From contig CANIBQ010000007.1 in NCBI GenBank assembly GCA_947465645.1, positions 39,896-103,895 of the forward strand: a stretch of 64,000 nucleotides of DNA. The letters run 5' to 3'. A model generated the notes under the pieces. That model searched no databases and was not told the origin of the DNA. It worked only from the letters and a program-made list of their open reading frames with translations. Below, in pieces: positions 49,216 to 58,202 of the stretch. How positions within the stretch are numbered: position 1 is the stretch's first letter; each line of letters begins with the position of its first letter. The translations under genes were made by a program, and so were the position numbers. Source of the DNA: Acidobacteriota bacterium (GTDB lineage Bacteria > Acidobacteriota > Vicinamibacteria > Vicinamibacterales > UBA2999).

Positions 49216-50917
49216 GCTCGTCGAGGACGACTCGGCCGCCGACGATCGTCATTACCGACCTGATGTCCTTGATCTGATCGGCGGGAATCGTCAGGTAGTC
49301 CTTGTCCATCACCACGATGTCCGCGAACCGGCCCGGCTGGATGGAACCAAGGTCGTTCTCCCGGAAGAACAGGTAGGCGTTGCTGCGCGTGTGCGCAATC
49401 AGCGCCGCTTCCCGGCTGACCGTGTGGGTGTTGACGACGGTGCCGCCGACCATCTTGCCGGTGACAGCCCAGTACAGGGTGGTGAACGGGCGGAACTGGT
49501 TCACCTCGAAGGCGTCGGTCCCGAGTCCCCACATGATGCCGCTGTCCTGGATCTCCCGCAGCGGCGGCATCGCGAACGCCTTGTCTCCCTGCGCGCGGTG
49601 GAGGAAGGCGCCTGACACCGTCTCCCTCGGGTGCACGGCGATGAACATGTTGAGGCGCTTCATCCGCTCGATCTGCGGCACGGTGACGCCTTCCATGTGC
49701 ATGAAGCTCCATCGGAGCGGCCGGATGTTGATGTCCCTGGCGATCTTCTCCACCTCGCGAAGCTCGCCCTCGACCGCCTGCTCGGTCACGGTGTGAATCA
49801 TGATCGGGATGCCCGCCTTCGCCGCCTCGCGGGCGAAGCGGCCCCACAGGTCCCACGCCTCCTGCGAGACGGGCGGCGGGAGGACCATGGAGAAGACGTC
49901 GCCGCCGCCGCCGCCGGCAAGGCCCTCGCCCCAGTTCGAGTTGTCCATCCACTCGTCGCCGTTGTGGTACCTGAGGGTGGGAATCGCCGCAAGCTGCTTC
50001 TCGATCGCGCCCGGCCCACCGCCCCGTCCGCCGCCGGGCGCCCCGCGCTGACAGAAGAACCGCATGCTGGCTTTCCCGTCGCGTTGAAACTCCCGGTACA
50101 GCTCCTCGAAGGTGCACGACCCGCCCGACGCCGTGAGCCCGGCCCTGGCGAGGTCGCGGAGCATCAACATCTGATTTGCGACGATGACGTCCTTCGGCAG
50201 GTTGGCCTGGCCCCCGTTGGGCGCGTCGAGGAACTTCGCGGCATTCCTGACGGTGTTGTTGCCGGCGACGGCGATGATGCCAGTGGCCCGTCCGCTGGCG
50301 TCGCGCAGGATCCAGGGCTGGTTCATCTTCTCGAGGCCGACCGCCTCGATCGCCTTGCTGTTCACGTAGGTCTCAGCGCGGGTGAACTGCAGGAAGACCG
50401 GGTTGTCGGGCGAGTACTTGTCCAGCTCGTCGCGGGTGAAGGGTATCTTGTCGTCCCTGAACTGGTCGGGCGACCAGCCACCGAGGTTATAGACCCACTG
50501 GCCCGGCCCCTTTTCCTTGCCCTTGGCGCGGATCATCTCGAGCGCCTGCTTGCGCGACTCGACCCCGTCGAAGCGGAGCTCGAGGTTCCAGTAGGCGCCC
50601 TCCTCCTGGAAATGCGCGTGGTTGTCGATCAGGCCGGGCACGACCGCCCGGCCGCGCAGGTCGATGCGCCGCGTGTTCGCCCCGGCGAGCCGGCTGATCT
50701 CCTGGTTCGTGCCGACCGCCACGATCCGATCGCCGCGCACGGCGACCGCCTGCGCAATCGAGAACCGGTCGTCGACCGTGATGATTTTCCCGTTGGCGAG
50801 GATCAGATCGGCCGCCGGAGGAGGCGGTGCCGCCTGCTGCGCTCCCGGCGCGACCCCGGCGACGATGATTGCGACCACCGCCGCGAACGCCATCGGTAAC
50901 GAGGTCGAGCGAGTCAT
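49184..50917 (-). CDS. Secreted amidohydrolase (YtcJ-like), copy 1
   Basis: 577 residues from ATG 50917; upstream frame is repeat. Signal [22 protein letters not shown]. YtcJ-like amidohydrolase_3: [15 protein letters not shown], metal pair [10 protein letters not shown] (about 105), central Arg/Asp regions, [13 protein letters not shown] and MHMEG as later metal His, and [13 protein letters not shown] with the metal Asp; end [16 protein letters not shown] Gly-rich loop ([11 protein letters not shown], about 315) is specific to this copy. Substrate unknown. It is a tandem paralogue of 51018-52721. Confidence 0.88.
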   Translation of the reverse strand: MTRSTSLPMAFAAVVAIIVAGVAPGAQQAAPPPPAADLILANGKIITVDDRFSIAQAVAVRGDRIVAVGTNQEISRLAGANTRRIDLRGRAVVPGLIDNHAHFQEEGAYWNLELRFDGVESRKQALEMIRAKGKEKGPGQWVYNLGGWSPDQFRDDKIPFTRDELDKYSPDNPVFLQFTRAETYVNSKAIEAVGLEKMNQPWILRDASGRATGIIAVAGNNTVRNAAKFLDAPNGGQANLPKDVIVANQMLMLRDLARAGLTASGGSCTFEELYREFQRDGKASMRFFCQRGAPGGGRGGGPGAIEKQLAAIPTLRYHNGDEWMDNSNWGEGLAGGGGGDVFSMVLPPPVSQEAWDLWGRFAREAAKAGIPIMIHTVTEQAVEGELREVEKIARDINIRPLRWSFMHMEGVTVPQIERMKRLNMFIAVHPRETVSGAFLHRAQGDKAFAMPPLREIQDSGIMWGLGTDAFEVNQFRPFTTLYWAVTGKMVGGTVVNTHTVSREAALIAHTRSNAYLFFRENDLGSIQPGRFADIVVMDKDYLTIPADQIKDIRSVMTIVGGRVVLDELNAPAASATR

Positions 50918-50938
50918 GGTGTGCTCCAAGAAAAAATG

Positions 50939-51006
50939 GCCGGGTCCAGAAGGACCCGGCCTGCGGAAGACTGCTCTTGTGGCGCGAACCCTTTCGGGTT
51001 CGCGCC
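50939..51006. repeat. Two hairpins between tandem amidohydrolase genes
   Basis: GGCCGGGTCC-AGAA-GGACCCGGCC type hairpin at 50939-50961 and GGCGCGAACC-CTTT-GGGTTCGCGCC type hairpin at 50981-51006. Confidence 0.75.
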
Positions 51007-51017
51007 CCACGTACTGC

Positions 51018-52721
51018 TTAGCGAGTGGACGGCGCGTTGAGCTCGTCGAGGAAAATCTTCCCGCCGACGATCGTCATCACCGACCTGAGGTCCTTGATCT
51101 GCTCCGCGGGCACCGTGAGGTAGTCCTTGTCGGTGACCACGATGTCGGCGAAGCGTCCCGGCTGGATCGAGCCGAGGTCGTTCTCGCGGAAGAACAGGTA
51201 GGCGTTGCTTCGCGTGTGGGCAATCAGCGCCTGCTCGCGGGTCACCGGAGTACGCAGCACCTTGAGACCGCCGACCATCTGCCCGGTGACCATCCACTGG
51301 ATGGTCGTGAACGGGCGGTACTGGTTCACTTCGAAGGCGTCGGTGCCGATGCCCCACATGATGCCGCTGTCCTGGATGTACTTCAGCGGCGGGAACGTCC
51401 ACGCCTTCTCGCCGTGGATCCGCTTGAACGACTCACCGGAGATGACGCCCCGCGGGTTCACCGCGATGAACATGTTCAGCTTCTTCATGCGGTCGACCTG
51501 GTCGGGCGTGACGCCCTCCATGTGCATGAACGCCCAGCGCAGGTGCCTGATCGGCATCTCCTTGGCCAGCGCCTCGACCTGTCTGAGCTGGCCCTCGATG
51601 TTCCACGGCATCGTCGAGTGGATGATGATCGGGATGTTCGCCTGCGCGGCGGCCCTCGCCACCCGTCCCCACTGCACGTAGGCCTCGTCGGGCGAGATCT
51701 GCTTGGTGTCGCCGACGTTGTCGACGATGTTGTAGAGGCGCTCGCCCCAGTTGGCGTTGCTCATCCACTCGTCGCCGTCGAAATACTTCGCCTTGGGAAT
51801 CTCGGGCAGGAGCTTGTCAACCAGCGCGGCGCCCTGCAGTCCCTGCGTGCCGCCCGGAACGGTCGGCGAGTGGAGGCAGAAGAAGCGCATCGACAGCCGG
51901 CCCTGCTGCTGCCATGCCCGGTATTCCTTCGGGAAATCGCAGGAACCGCCCGACGAGGTGAGGCCAGCCTTCTGGAAGTCCTTCAGCATCGTCATCTGGC
52001 TGGTTTCGAAGATCTCCTTCGGGATCCGGTTCAGGAACCCGGCCGCGTTGCGGACCACGCCTGCGCCGGCATCTTCAACGATGCCCGTCGCACGGCCGCT
52101 GGCGTCGCGCTTGATCCAGGGGTCGGTCCGCTTCTCGAGGCCGATGGCTTCGATCGCCTTGCTGTTCAGGTAGGTCTCGACGCGCGTGAACTGCAGGAGC
52201 AGGGGGTTGTTCGGTGCGACCTGATCGAGCTCCGCGCGCGTGAACTGCTTCCGGTCGTCCGCGAACTGGTCCGGGGAGAAGCCGCCGAGCGTGTAGATCC
52301 ACTCTCCCGGGCCCCGCTGCTTGGCGACGGCGCGGATCATGTCGAGCGCCTGCTTTCGCGACTCGATGCCGTCGAGACGCGTCTCGAGCGTCCAGTACTC
52401 GCCCTCTTCCTGGAAGTGCGCGTGGTTGTCGATGAACCCGGGAATGACCGACCGGCCGCGCAGGTCGATGCGGCTCGTGTTGGGCCCCGCCATCCGGTTG
52501 ATGTCCTGGTTCGAGCCGACCGCGACGATCCGATCGCCGCGCACGGCGACCGCCTGCGCGATCGAAAACGTGTCGTCGACGGTGATGATCTTGCCGTTGG
52601 ACAGGATCAGATCGGGCGCGGCCTGCTGCGCGCTCGGAAGCGCCGTCGCCACGGTCAATGCCACCGTGCATGCCAGTGCGGCCGCGACCGCCATCCGTAT
52701 CGAAATCGAGCGTCTCATCAT
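51018..52721 (-). CDS. Secreted amidohydrolase (YtcJ-like), copy 2
   Basis: 567 residues from ATG 52721, with GGGGAGGGA directly before. Signal ACTVALTVATALPSAQQ. Same order of motifs as copy 1: [76 protein letters not shown] and [15 protein letters not shown]. The 3' halves are almost identical in stretches, which indicates a fairly recent duplication. It precedes copy 1 on the same strand across two hairpins, and is divergent from the cytochrome gene. Confidence 0.88.
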   Translation of the reverse strand: MMRRSISIRMAVAAALACTVALTVATALPSAQQAAPDLILSNGKIITVDDTFSIAQAVAVRGDRIVAVGSNQDINRMAGPNTSRIDLRGRSVIPGFIDNHAHFQEEGEYWTLETRLDGIESRKQALDMIRAVAKQRGPGEWIYTLGGFSPDQFADDRKQFTRAELDQVAPNNPLLLQFTRVETYLNSKAIEAIGLEKRTDPWIKRDASGRATGIVEDAGAGVVRNAAGFLNRIPKEIFETSQMTMLKDFQKAGLTSSGGSCDFPKEYRAWQQQGRLSMRFFCLHSPTVPGGTQGLQGAALVDKLLPEIPKAKYFDGDEWMSNANWGERLYNIVDNVGDTKQISPDEAYVQWGRVARAAAQANIPIIIHSTMPWNIEGQLRQVEALAKEMPIRHLRWAFMHMEGVTPDQVDRMKKLNMFIAVNPRGVISGESFKRIHGEKAWTFPPLKYIQDSGIMWGIGTDAFEVNQYRPFTTIQWMVTGQMVGGLKVLRTPVTREQALIAHTRSNAYLFFRENDLGSIQPGRFADIVVTDKDYLTVPAEQIKDLRSVMTIVGGKIFLDELNAPSTR

Positions 52722-52801
52722 TCCCTCCCCAGTCACGATCCAGCGGGCTCCCGAGCGGCCCTTATGCAGGGGGGATCTTACATCCGCTACAATTTCGCCG
52801 C

Positions 52802-53809
52802 ATGGCCATTCGTCTGCGCCGCTGGTTCGGGGTTCTGGGCGCGATTCTCGCGGTGATTCTGCTGGCCGTACCGGCCTACGTGGCCATGACCTGGGACCGG
52901 GTCTATGACGCGCCGCTCCCGGCGGTGCAGGCCAGCACCGATCCGGCCGTGCTCGCCCGCGGTGAATACCTGGTCTACGGGCCGGCGCACTGCGTGCAAT
53001 GCCACGGCGGCTCGATGGATGCGATGCAGAAGCTGTCGGAGGGCCAGAAGGTCCCCCTGAGCGGCGGCCTCGAGTTCTCGCTTGGACCGCTCGGCACCGT
53101 GTATCCCTCCAACCTGACGCCGGATCCCGACACCGGGATTGGCCGCTACTCGGATGCACAGATTGCACGGATGATGCGCTGGTCGGTCCGTCCCAACGGC
53201 CGCTCGACGCTCGAGCCGCTGATGCCGTTCGGCAACATGAGCGACGACGACCTGGCCGCGGTGATTTCCTATCTCCGCTCTCAGCCACCGGTGAGAAACC
53301 CCGTCCCCGAGAACCGCTGGTCGGTGATGGGCAAGGTGATCAAGAGCTTCTCGCCGACGTTCAAGCCGCGATCGACGATCGATCCCCCGGCAATCGCGCC
53401 AGCGGAGGCGGCCACGACAGAGCGCGGCGAGTACCTGGCGCGCTACGTGACCAATTGCGTGGGGTGCCATACGCCGCGCGACCAGATGACGTTTGCCGCG
53501 ACCGGTCCGGAGTATTCGGGCGGCATGGAGATGGAGCCGATACCGCTGCCAGGCGTCGACATGGCGACATGGTTCCTGACGCCGAACATCACGCCGATGA
53601 AGGGGAGCGGCCTGATGAAGTTCCCGGATCGCGAGACGTTCATCGCCCGCTTCCAGCGCGGCGGCCGCCAGCATGCGGGCTCGGTGATGCCCTGGGAACC
53701 CTTCGCGCGGATGAGCATCGAGGATCTCGGCGCGGTGTACAACTACCTGCACAGCCTCCAGCCCGAGGACGGGCCTACCGGTGACCCGACATTTCGAAAG
53801 ACGGATTGA
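52802..53809 (+). CDS. Membrane-anchored dihaem cytochrome c
   Basis: 335 residues from ATG 52802. One N-terminal membrane helix (FGVLGAILAVILLAVPAYVAM), then two c-type domains with CVQCHGG (about 61-67) and CVGCHTP (about 220-226) and Met ligands in MPFGNMSDDDLAAVISYLRS and MPWEPFARMSIEDLGAVYNYL. This resembles the cytochrome subunit of alcohol/gluconate dehydrogenases. It may accept electrons from the nearby PQQ-type dehydrogenase; inference. The next gene starts on the following base. Confidence 0.9.
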   Translation: MAIRLRRWFGVLGAILAVILLAVPAYVAMTWDRVYDAPLPAVQASTDPAVLARGEYLVYGPAHCVQCHGGSMDAMQKLSEGQKVPLSGGLEFSLGPLGTVYPSNLTPDPDTGIGRYSDAQIARMMRWSVRPNGRSTLEPLMPFGNMSDDDLAAVISYLRSQPPVRNPVPENRWSVMGKVIKSFSPTFKPRSTIDPPAIAPAEAATTERGEYLARYVTNCVGCHTPRDQMTFAATGPEYSGGMEMEPIPLPGVDMATWFLTPNITPMKGSGLMKFPDRETFIARFQRGGRQHAGSVMPWEPFARMSIEDLGAVYNYLHSLQPEDGPTGDPTFRKTD

Positions 53810-54604
53810 ATGGTGATGCGTGTCGCGCTGGTGCTGTTCCTGTGCGCGCCGGTCCTCGCCGCGCAAGGCGGTTCCACAGGACCCGCCCCGCGTTCGCTAC
53901 TCGCGCCCACCGGTACGCTTCGCGCGGTGTTCCTCGCGACCAACCCGGTGCAGGGTCGTGTCGATCCGCAGAGCGGCGCCACCAGCGGGCCCGCGCCCGA
54001 TCTCGTGCGCGAGCTCGCGCGCCGGCTGGCCGTGCCCTACGTCATCACGCCCCTGCCCGACGCCGCGGCGGTCCTCGACGCCGTCACGCGCGGGAACGCC
54101 GATATCGGGTTCCTCGCCTACGAGGCGGCGCGCGCCGCGCAGGTCGAGTTCTCGACGCCCTATTCGCTGATGGCGAGCGCGTATGCCGTCCGGGCGGATT
54201 CGCCGATCAAGACGACGGCGGAGGTGGATCGCGCCGGCGTGAAGATCGGCGCCGTCAAGGGGCAGAGCCAGGAAATCTTCGTCAGCGCCAACGTCAAGCA
54301 TGCGCGCCTGGACGTGCGTCCCGTCGTGCCGCCCAGCGACGCGCTCGCCGCGATGTTGATCTCGGGGGAGATCGATGCGTTTGCCGCCAACCGGGGGCGA
54401 ATGGAGGATCTCGCGCGAATGTTCCCCCGGGTGCGCGTGCTTCCCGACAATTTTCTCGTCGTCGGCCAGGCGATCGTCGTCAACAAAGGCGAGAGCGCGC
54501 GCCGCGATGAGCTGAATCGCTTCCTCTCGGAGGTGCGCGCGTCAGGCTTCGTCAAGTCGTCCATTGCCAGCGCCGGAGTTGCCGGGGTCGAGGCTGCACC
54601 ATAG
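53810..54604 (+). CDS. Periplasmic substrate-binding protein, amino-acid type (SBP_bac_3)
   Basis: 264 residues; ATG 53810 directly follows the cytochrome stop. Signal peptide VALVLFLCAPVLAAQ. Right after the cleavage site, QGGSTGPAPR is encoded by a variant of the GGCGGGTCC hairpin repeat. Mature part: GTLRAVFLATNPVQG, APDLVRELARRLAVP, GNADIGFLAYEAARAAQVEFSTPYSLMASAYAVR and GEIDAFAANRGRMEDLAR, typical of family 3. No permease is adjacent; co-translation with cytochrome suggests the ligand is an electron carrier or organic substrate for oxidation, as for MoxJ/XoxJ proteins. Confidence 0.82.
   Translation: MVMRVALVLFLCAPVLAAQGGSTGPAPRSLLAPTGTLRAVFLATNPVQGRVDPQSGATSGPAPDLVRELARRLAVPYVITPLPDAAAVLDAVTRGNADIGFLAYEAARAAQVEFSTPYSLMASAYAVRADSPIKTTAEVDRAGVKIGAVKGQSQEIFVSANVKHARLDVRPVVPPSDALAAMLISGEIDAFAANRGRMEDLARMFPRVRVLPDNFLVVGQAIVVNKGESARRDELNRFLSEVRASGFVKSSIASAGVAGVEAAP
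53867..53887. repeat. In-frame variant of the GGCGGGTCC hairpin
   Basis: GGCGGTTCCACAGGACCCGCC differs at one base from the copies at 18720-18740 and 47377-47397. It encodes residues right after the signal peptide. Confidence 0.75.
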
Positions 54605-54606
54605 AG

Positions 54607-54649
54607 AAATAAAAAATAGCCGAGCTCGGACGGCTCGGCGTTTGCTTTT
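54607..54649. terminator. Rho-independent terminator, probably bidirectional
   Basis: Stem GCCGAGC (54619-54625) and GCTCGGC (54633-54639), T-rich tail at 54641-54649 and A-rich run at 54607-54616. It follows the binding-protein stop by 2 bp. Confidence 0.85.
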
Positions 54650-54650
54650 A

Positions 54651-54830
54651 ATGCCGTCACTAATGGACGACAGGCGAACGCGTGACCCTCGACCCCATGA
54701 GGTCATCGAGGCGTTCGATCGGGAGCGCGCCCGCGCTCGCGAGCTGGCCCGTCGGCACGACGAGAGCCTCCGGCATCACCACGCCCACGACAAGCAGGTC
54801 CTGATCGAGCGTCGCAAACACCCGCGGTAA
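54651..54830 (+). CDS. Possible 59-residue charged protein
   Basis: ATG 54651 (or 54663) directly after the terminator. Rich in Arg, His and Asp (RHDESLRHHHAHDKQ), likely helical and soluble. No clear ribosome-binding site and no family recognised. It could have its promoter inside the terminator region or be spurious. Confidence 0.3.
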   Translation: MPSLMDDRRTRDPRPHEVIEAFDRERARARELARRHDESLRHHHAHDKQVLIERRKHPR

Positions 54831-54889
54831 GGCCAGAATCCCTGTAAAACCTCCGACCCCTGATATTATTGGGGGCTTACAGGAGACAT

Positions 54890-56038
54890 ATGCAGGTAGG
54901 ACTTATCGGCTGGCGCGGCATGGTCGGCTCGGTACTCGTGCAGCGGATGCGCGAGGAACGGGACTTCGATCTCATCGACCCCATTTTTTTCACGACCTCC
55001 CAGGCAGGGCAGCCGGCTCCCAATGTTGGTAAGCCCGTACCCACGCTGAAGGACGCCCACGACATAGCGGCGCTCGTCGGTACCGACGCGCTGATTTCCT
55101 GTCAGGGAGGCGACTATACGGCCGAGGTGCACCCGCGCCTGCGCGCGGCCGGATGGAAGGGTTACTGGATCGACGCCGCCTCGACGCTGCGGATGAAGGA
55201 CAACGCCGTGATCGTGCTCGATCCGGTGAACCGTTCGGTCATCGACAAGGCCATCGATTCGGGCGTCAACGACTTCGTCGGCGGCAACTGCACCGTCAGC
55301 CTGATGCTGATGGCGATGGCCGGGCTCTTCCGCGAAGGGCTCGTCGAGTGGGTCAGCGCGATGACCTACCAGGCGGCGTCGGGCGCCGGCGCCAAGAACA
55401 TGCGCGAGCTCGTGTCGCAGATGGGCGCGCTGCACGCGGCGACCGCGTCGAGCCTCGCTGACCCGGCCTCGGCGATTCTCGACATCGACCGTACGGTCAC
55501 CGAGACGCTGAGGGGCTCGTCGCTGCCGTCCGAGCAGTTTGGTCACCCGCTCGCGGGGAGCCTGCTGCCCTGGATCGACAAGGACCTCGGCAACGGACAG
55601 AGCAAGGAAGAGTGGAAGGGCCTTGCCGAGGCGAACAAGATCCTCGGCCGGCAGCACGCGCCGATTCCGGTGGACGGCCTGTGCATCCGCATCGGCGCGA
55701 TGCGCTGCCACAGCCAGGCGCTGACCGTGAAGCTGACCAGGGACATCCCCGTCGCGGAGATCGAAGCGCTGCTCGCCGCCGCGCACGAATGGGTGCGCGT
55801 CGTGCCGAACCAGCGCGACGCCTCGCTCCGCGACCTGACCCCGACCGCGGTGTCGGGCACGCTGCAGGTGCCGATCGGGCGCCTGCGCAAGCTGGCGATG
55901 GGCCCCCAGTACCTGTCGGCCTTCACCGTCGGGGATCAGCTCCTCTGGGGCGCCGCGGAACCGCTTCGCCGCGTGCTCCGCATCATCCTCGGCGTCGGAG
56001 AGGCCAGCCGCCGCACGGCGGCGGCAGTAGGTCGCTAG
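54890..56038 (+). CDS. asd: Aspartate-semialdehyde dehydrogenase
   Basis: 382 residues from ATG 54890 with AGGAG 5 bp upstream. Converts aspartyl phosphate to aspartate semialdehyde with NADPH, the branch to lysine, diaminopimelate, threonine and methionine. Seen: [14 protein letters not shown] (nucleotide loop), active-site Cys in [13 protein letters not shown] (about 137), [14 protein letters not shown], and [16 protein letters not shown] with catalytic His. This is the long, proteobacterial-type Asd. The last four codons and stop lie in a word repeat. lysC follows. Confidence 0.95.
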   Translation: MQVGLIGWRGMVGSVLVQRMREERDFDLIDPIFFTTSQAGQPAPNVGKPVPTLKDAHDIAALVGTDALISCQGGDYTAEVHPRLRAAGWKGYWIDAASTLRMKDNAVIVLDPVNRSVIDKAIDSGVNDFVGGNCTVSLMLMAMAGLFREGLVEWVSAMTYQAASGAGAKNMRELVSQMGALHAATASSLADPASAILDIDRTVTETLRGSSLPSEQFGHPLAGSLLPWIDKDLGNGQSKEEWKGLAEANKILGRQHAPIPVDGLCIRIGAMRCHSQALTVKLTRDIPVAEIEALLAAAHEWVRVVPNQRDASLRDLTPTAVSGTLQVPIGRLRKLAMGPQYLSAFTVGDQLLWGAAEPLRRVLRIILGVGEASRRTAAAVGR

Positions 56039-56090
56039 GTTGCTGGGTAGCTACCGAGCTACCTAGCCACCCAGCCACCGAGCTACCTAA
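56029..56090. repeat. 8-bp word hairpin (GCTGGGTA) between asd and lysC
   Basis: Left arm 56029-56053 and right arm about 56058-56089. It holds the asd stop codon and ends 4 bp before the lysC ATG. Sister of 10118-10195. Confidence 0.8.
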
Positions 56091-56093
56091 CCC

Positions 56094-57452
56094 ATGGTTG
56101 TTCAAAAGTTCGGCGGTACGTCGGTCGCCGATCCCGACGCGATCCGGCGCCTGATCGAGATCGTGCGCACGGCGCGCGACCGCGACGGCCGCGGGCCCGT
56201 CGTCGTCGTGTCGGCGCTGAGCAAGGTCACCGATGGCCTGCTGAACATCGCCTCCCTCGCCGGCGCGTCGCGGACCGACGAGGCGCTGGCGCAGGTGGAG
56301 CAGCTGCGCCAGCGGCACCGGAGCGTCGCCCAGGCGCTGGTCGCCGGCGCGGATCTCGATTCGCTGTTGACGCAGATCACCGATCAGTTCGATCAGCTCG
56401 CCGCGGTGGTGCGCGCGCTGGGGGTCCTGCGTGAAGTCTCCCCGCGCACGCTCGACGTCGTCGCCGCGATGGGCGAGCTCCTGAGCTCGCGGATCGTCGC
56501 GGCTGCCCTGGTGTCGGGTGGCGTGCCGGGAGCGTGGGTCGATGCGCGCAAGGTGATTGTCACCAACGACTCGTTCGTGCAGGCGGCGCCCCTCGTCCGG
56601 GAGACCAACGCCGCGCTCACATCGACCGTGTCGCCCCTGCTCGATGCCGGCCGCGTGCCGGTGATCGGCGGCTTCGTGGGCGCCACCATCGACGGCACCA
56701 CCGCGACGCTCGGGCGGGGCGGGAGTGATTACTCCGGGGCGCTCGTCGGCGCGGGCCTTGACGCCGCGGAAATTCAGATCTGGACCGACGTGGACGGCAT
56801 GCTGACCGCTGACCCCCGGTTGATCGACGCGCCGAAGCTGGTGCCGAGCCTCTCGTTCTCGGAGGCCGCGGAGCTGGCGTATTTCGGCGCCAAGGTGCTG
56901 CACCCCAGTACCATCGTGCCCGCGGTCGAGCGCAATATTCCCGTCCGTATCCTCAACTCGCTGAAGCCGGACGGCCAGGGGACGACGATCACCGCGCACG
57001 CCGCGGATTCGCCCTCGCTGCTGACCGGTCTCGCCGCCAAGCGCGACGTGACGGTGGTGGACATCACCTCGAGCCGGATGCTGAATTCATACGGCTTCCT
57101 GCGGCAGGTGTTCGAGGTGTTCGAGCGCTTCAAGACGGCGGTGGACGTGGTGACGACGTCGGAGGTGAGCGTGTCGGTGACGGTGGACGACCGCCGCAAC
57201 CTGGAGGCGATCGTCGCGGCCCTGTCGGAGTGCGGAGAGGTGGCGATCGAGCCCGAGATGGCGCTGCTCTGCGCGGTGGGAGACCGGCTGCGCAACGAGC
57301 CGGAAATCGGCGCCCGCGTCATCCGCGTACTCGAAGAGGTGCCGCTGCGGATGATTTCGCAAGCCGCCTCGCGGCGGAATATCACCGTCGTCCTGCGGCA
57401 GGCGGACCTGCGGCACGCGATGCAGCGGCTGCACGAGGAATTCTTCACATGA
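56094..57452 (+). CDS. lysC: Aspartate kinase
   Basis: 452 residues, like E. coli LysC (449). Phosphorylates aspartate, first step of the pathway. Seen: VVQKFGGTSVADPDAI at the start, GFVGATIDGTTATLGRGGSDYSGAL (about 200-225), WTDVDGMLTADPRL and FGAKVLHPSTI; two ACT domains after about 310 (VVDITSSRMLNSYGFLRQVFE) for feedback control, probably by lysine or threonine. It overlaps dapB by 4 bp. Confidence 0.95.
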   Translation: MVVQKFGGTSVADPDAIRRLIEIVRTARDRDGRGPVVVVSALSKVTDGLLNIASLAGASRTDEALAQVEQLRQRHRSVAQALVAGADLDSLLTQITDQFDQLAAVVRALGVLREVSPRTLDVVAAMGELLSSRIVAAALVSGGVPGAWVDARKVIVTNDSFVQAAPLVRETNAALTSTVSPLLDAGRVPVIGGFVGATIDGTTATLGRGGSDYSGALVGAGLDAAEIQIWTDVDGMLTADPRLIDAPKLVPSLSFSEAAELAYFGAKVLHPSTIVPAVERNIPVRILNSLKPDGQGTTITAHAADSPSLLTGLAAKRDVTVVDITSSRMLNSYGFLRQVFEVFERFKTAVDVVTTSEVSVSVTVDDRRNLEAIVAALSECGEVAIEPEMALLCAVGDRLRNEPEIGARVIRVLEEVPLRMISQAASRRNITVVLRQADLRHAMQRLHEEFFT

Positions 57453-58156
57453 AGCTCCTGATCGTCGGCTACGGCAAGATGGGACGGCTGATCGAGGAAC
57501 TGGCGCCGGCGCAGGGGTGCGAGGTGAGCGGGCGCATCGACGTGGACCGCGGCGACTGGAACGTGCCGGCCGACGTGGCGGTGGATTTCTCCACCGCCGA
57601 TGCGCTCGAAGCGAATTTTTCACGATATGCGGAGCGGAAGCTGCCGGTGGTGATCGGCACCACCGGCTGGTCGGCGCACGAAGCCGAGCTGCGCGAGGCC
57701 GCGGAGAAGGCGGGTCTCGGCGTCGTCGCGGCCGCGAACTTCTCCATCGGCGTGAACCTGTTTCAACTGATGGTCGCCGAGGCCGCCAGGCTGATGCAGC
57801 CGCATCCCGGCTTCGGCGCCTGGCTGCACGAGGCGCATCACAGCGCCAAGCGGGATGCGCCGTCGGGCACGGCGCTGATGCTGCGCGATACGATGGCGGC
57901 TGCGGGGTTCGACCGCCCGATCGACGTCTCGGCGACGCGCGCCGGGTCGATCCCGGGAATTCACACGATCGGATTCGACGGCCCCTCGGATACCATCGAG
58001 CTGACGCACACGGCCCGCGATCGTCGCGGTTTCGCCTCCGGCGCCCTGCTGGCGGCGCGCTGGATCCCGGGCCGCCGCGGCTGGTTCACAATGGCGGACG
58101 TACTAAACGAATCAATGCACAAGGCTCAAAACCCAAGTCACAAGGCGCAACTTTGA
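57449..58156 (+). CDS. dapB: 4-hydroxy-tetrahydrodipicolinate reductase
   Basis: 235 residues (family about 240-270). Reduces HTPA to tetrahydrodipicolinate with NAD(P)H. Seen: IVGYGKMGR nucleotide loop, VDFSTADAL, GTTGWSAHE, AANFSIGVNLF and the active-site segment EAHHSAKRDAPSGTAL (about 130-145). The last 13 residues (MHKAQNPSHKAQL) are encoded by a heptamer repeat and look like a later replacement or extension of the C-terminus. Confidence 0.93.
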   Translation: MKLLIVGYGKMGRLIEELAPAQGCEVSGRIDVDRGDWNVPADVAVDFSTADALEANFSRYAERKLPVVIGTTGWSAHEAELREAAEKAGLGVVAAANFSIGVNLFQLMVAEAARLMQPHPGFGAWLHEAHHSAKRDAPSGTALMLRDTMAAAGFDRPIDVSATRAGSIPGIHTIGFDGPSDTIELTHTARDRRGFASGALLAARWIPGRRGWFTMADVLNESMHKAQNPSHKAQL

Positions 58157-58190
58157 GCCTTGAGCTTTGCGCCTTGGGCTTTGTGCCTTT
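58117..58190. repeat. 7-bp word repeat across the dapB stop codon
   Basis: CACAAGGC words to the stop at 58154-58156, then GCCTTGA/GCTTTGC heptamers as a partly complementary right arm, ending just before the dapA ribosome site. Confidence 0.75.
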
Positions 58191-58202
58191 GAGGAGTGAG
58201 TG

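Noticed and set aside
50622..52856. 744-codon plus-strand frame across both amidohydrolases
   Set aside because: Antisense of two well-supported genes; its product has no recognisable motif.
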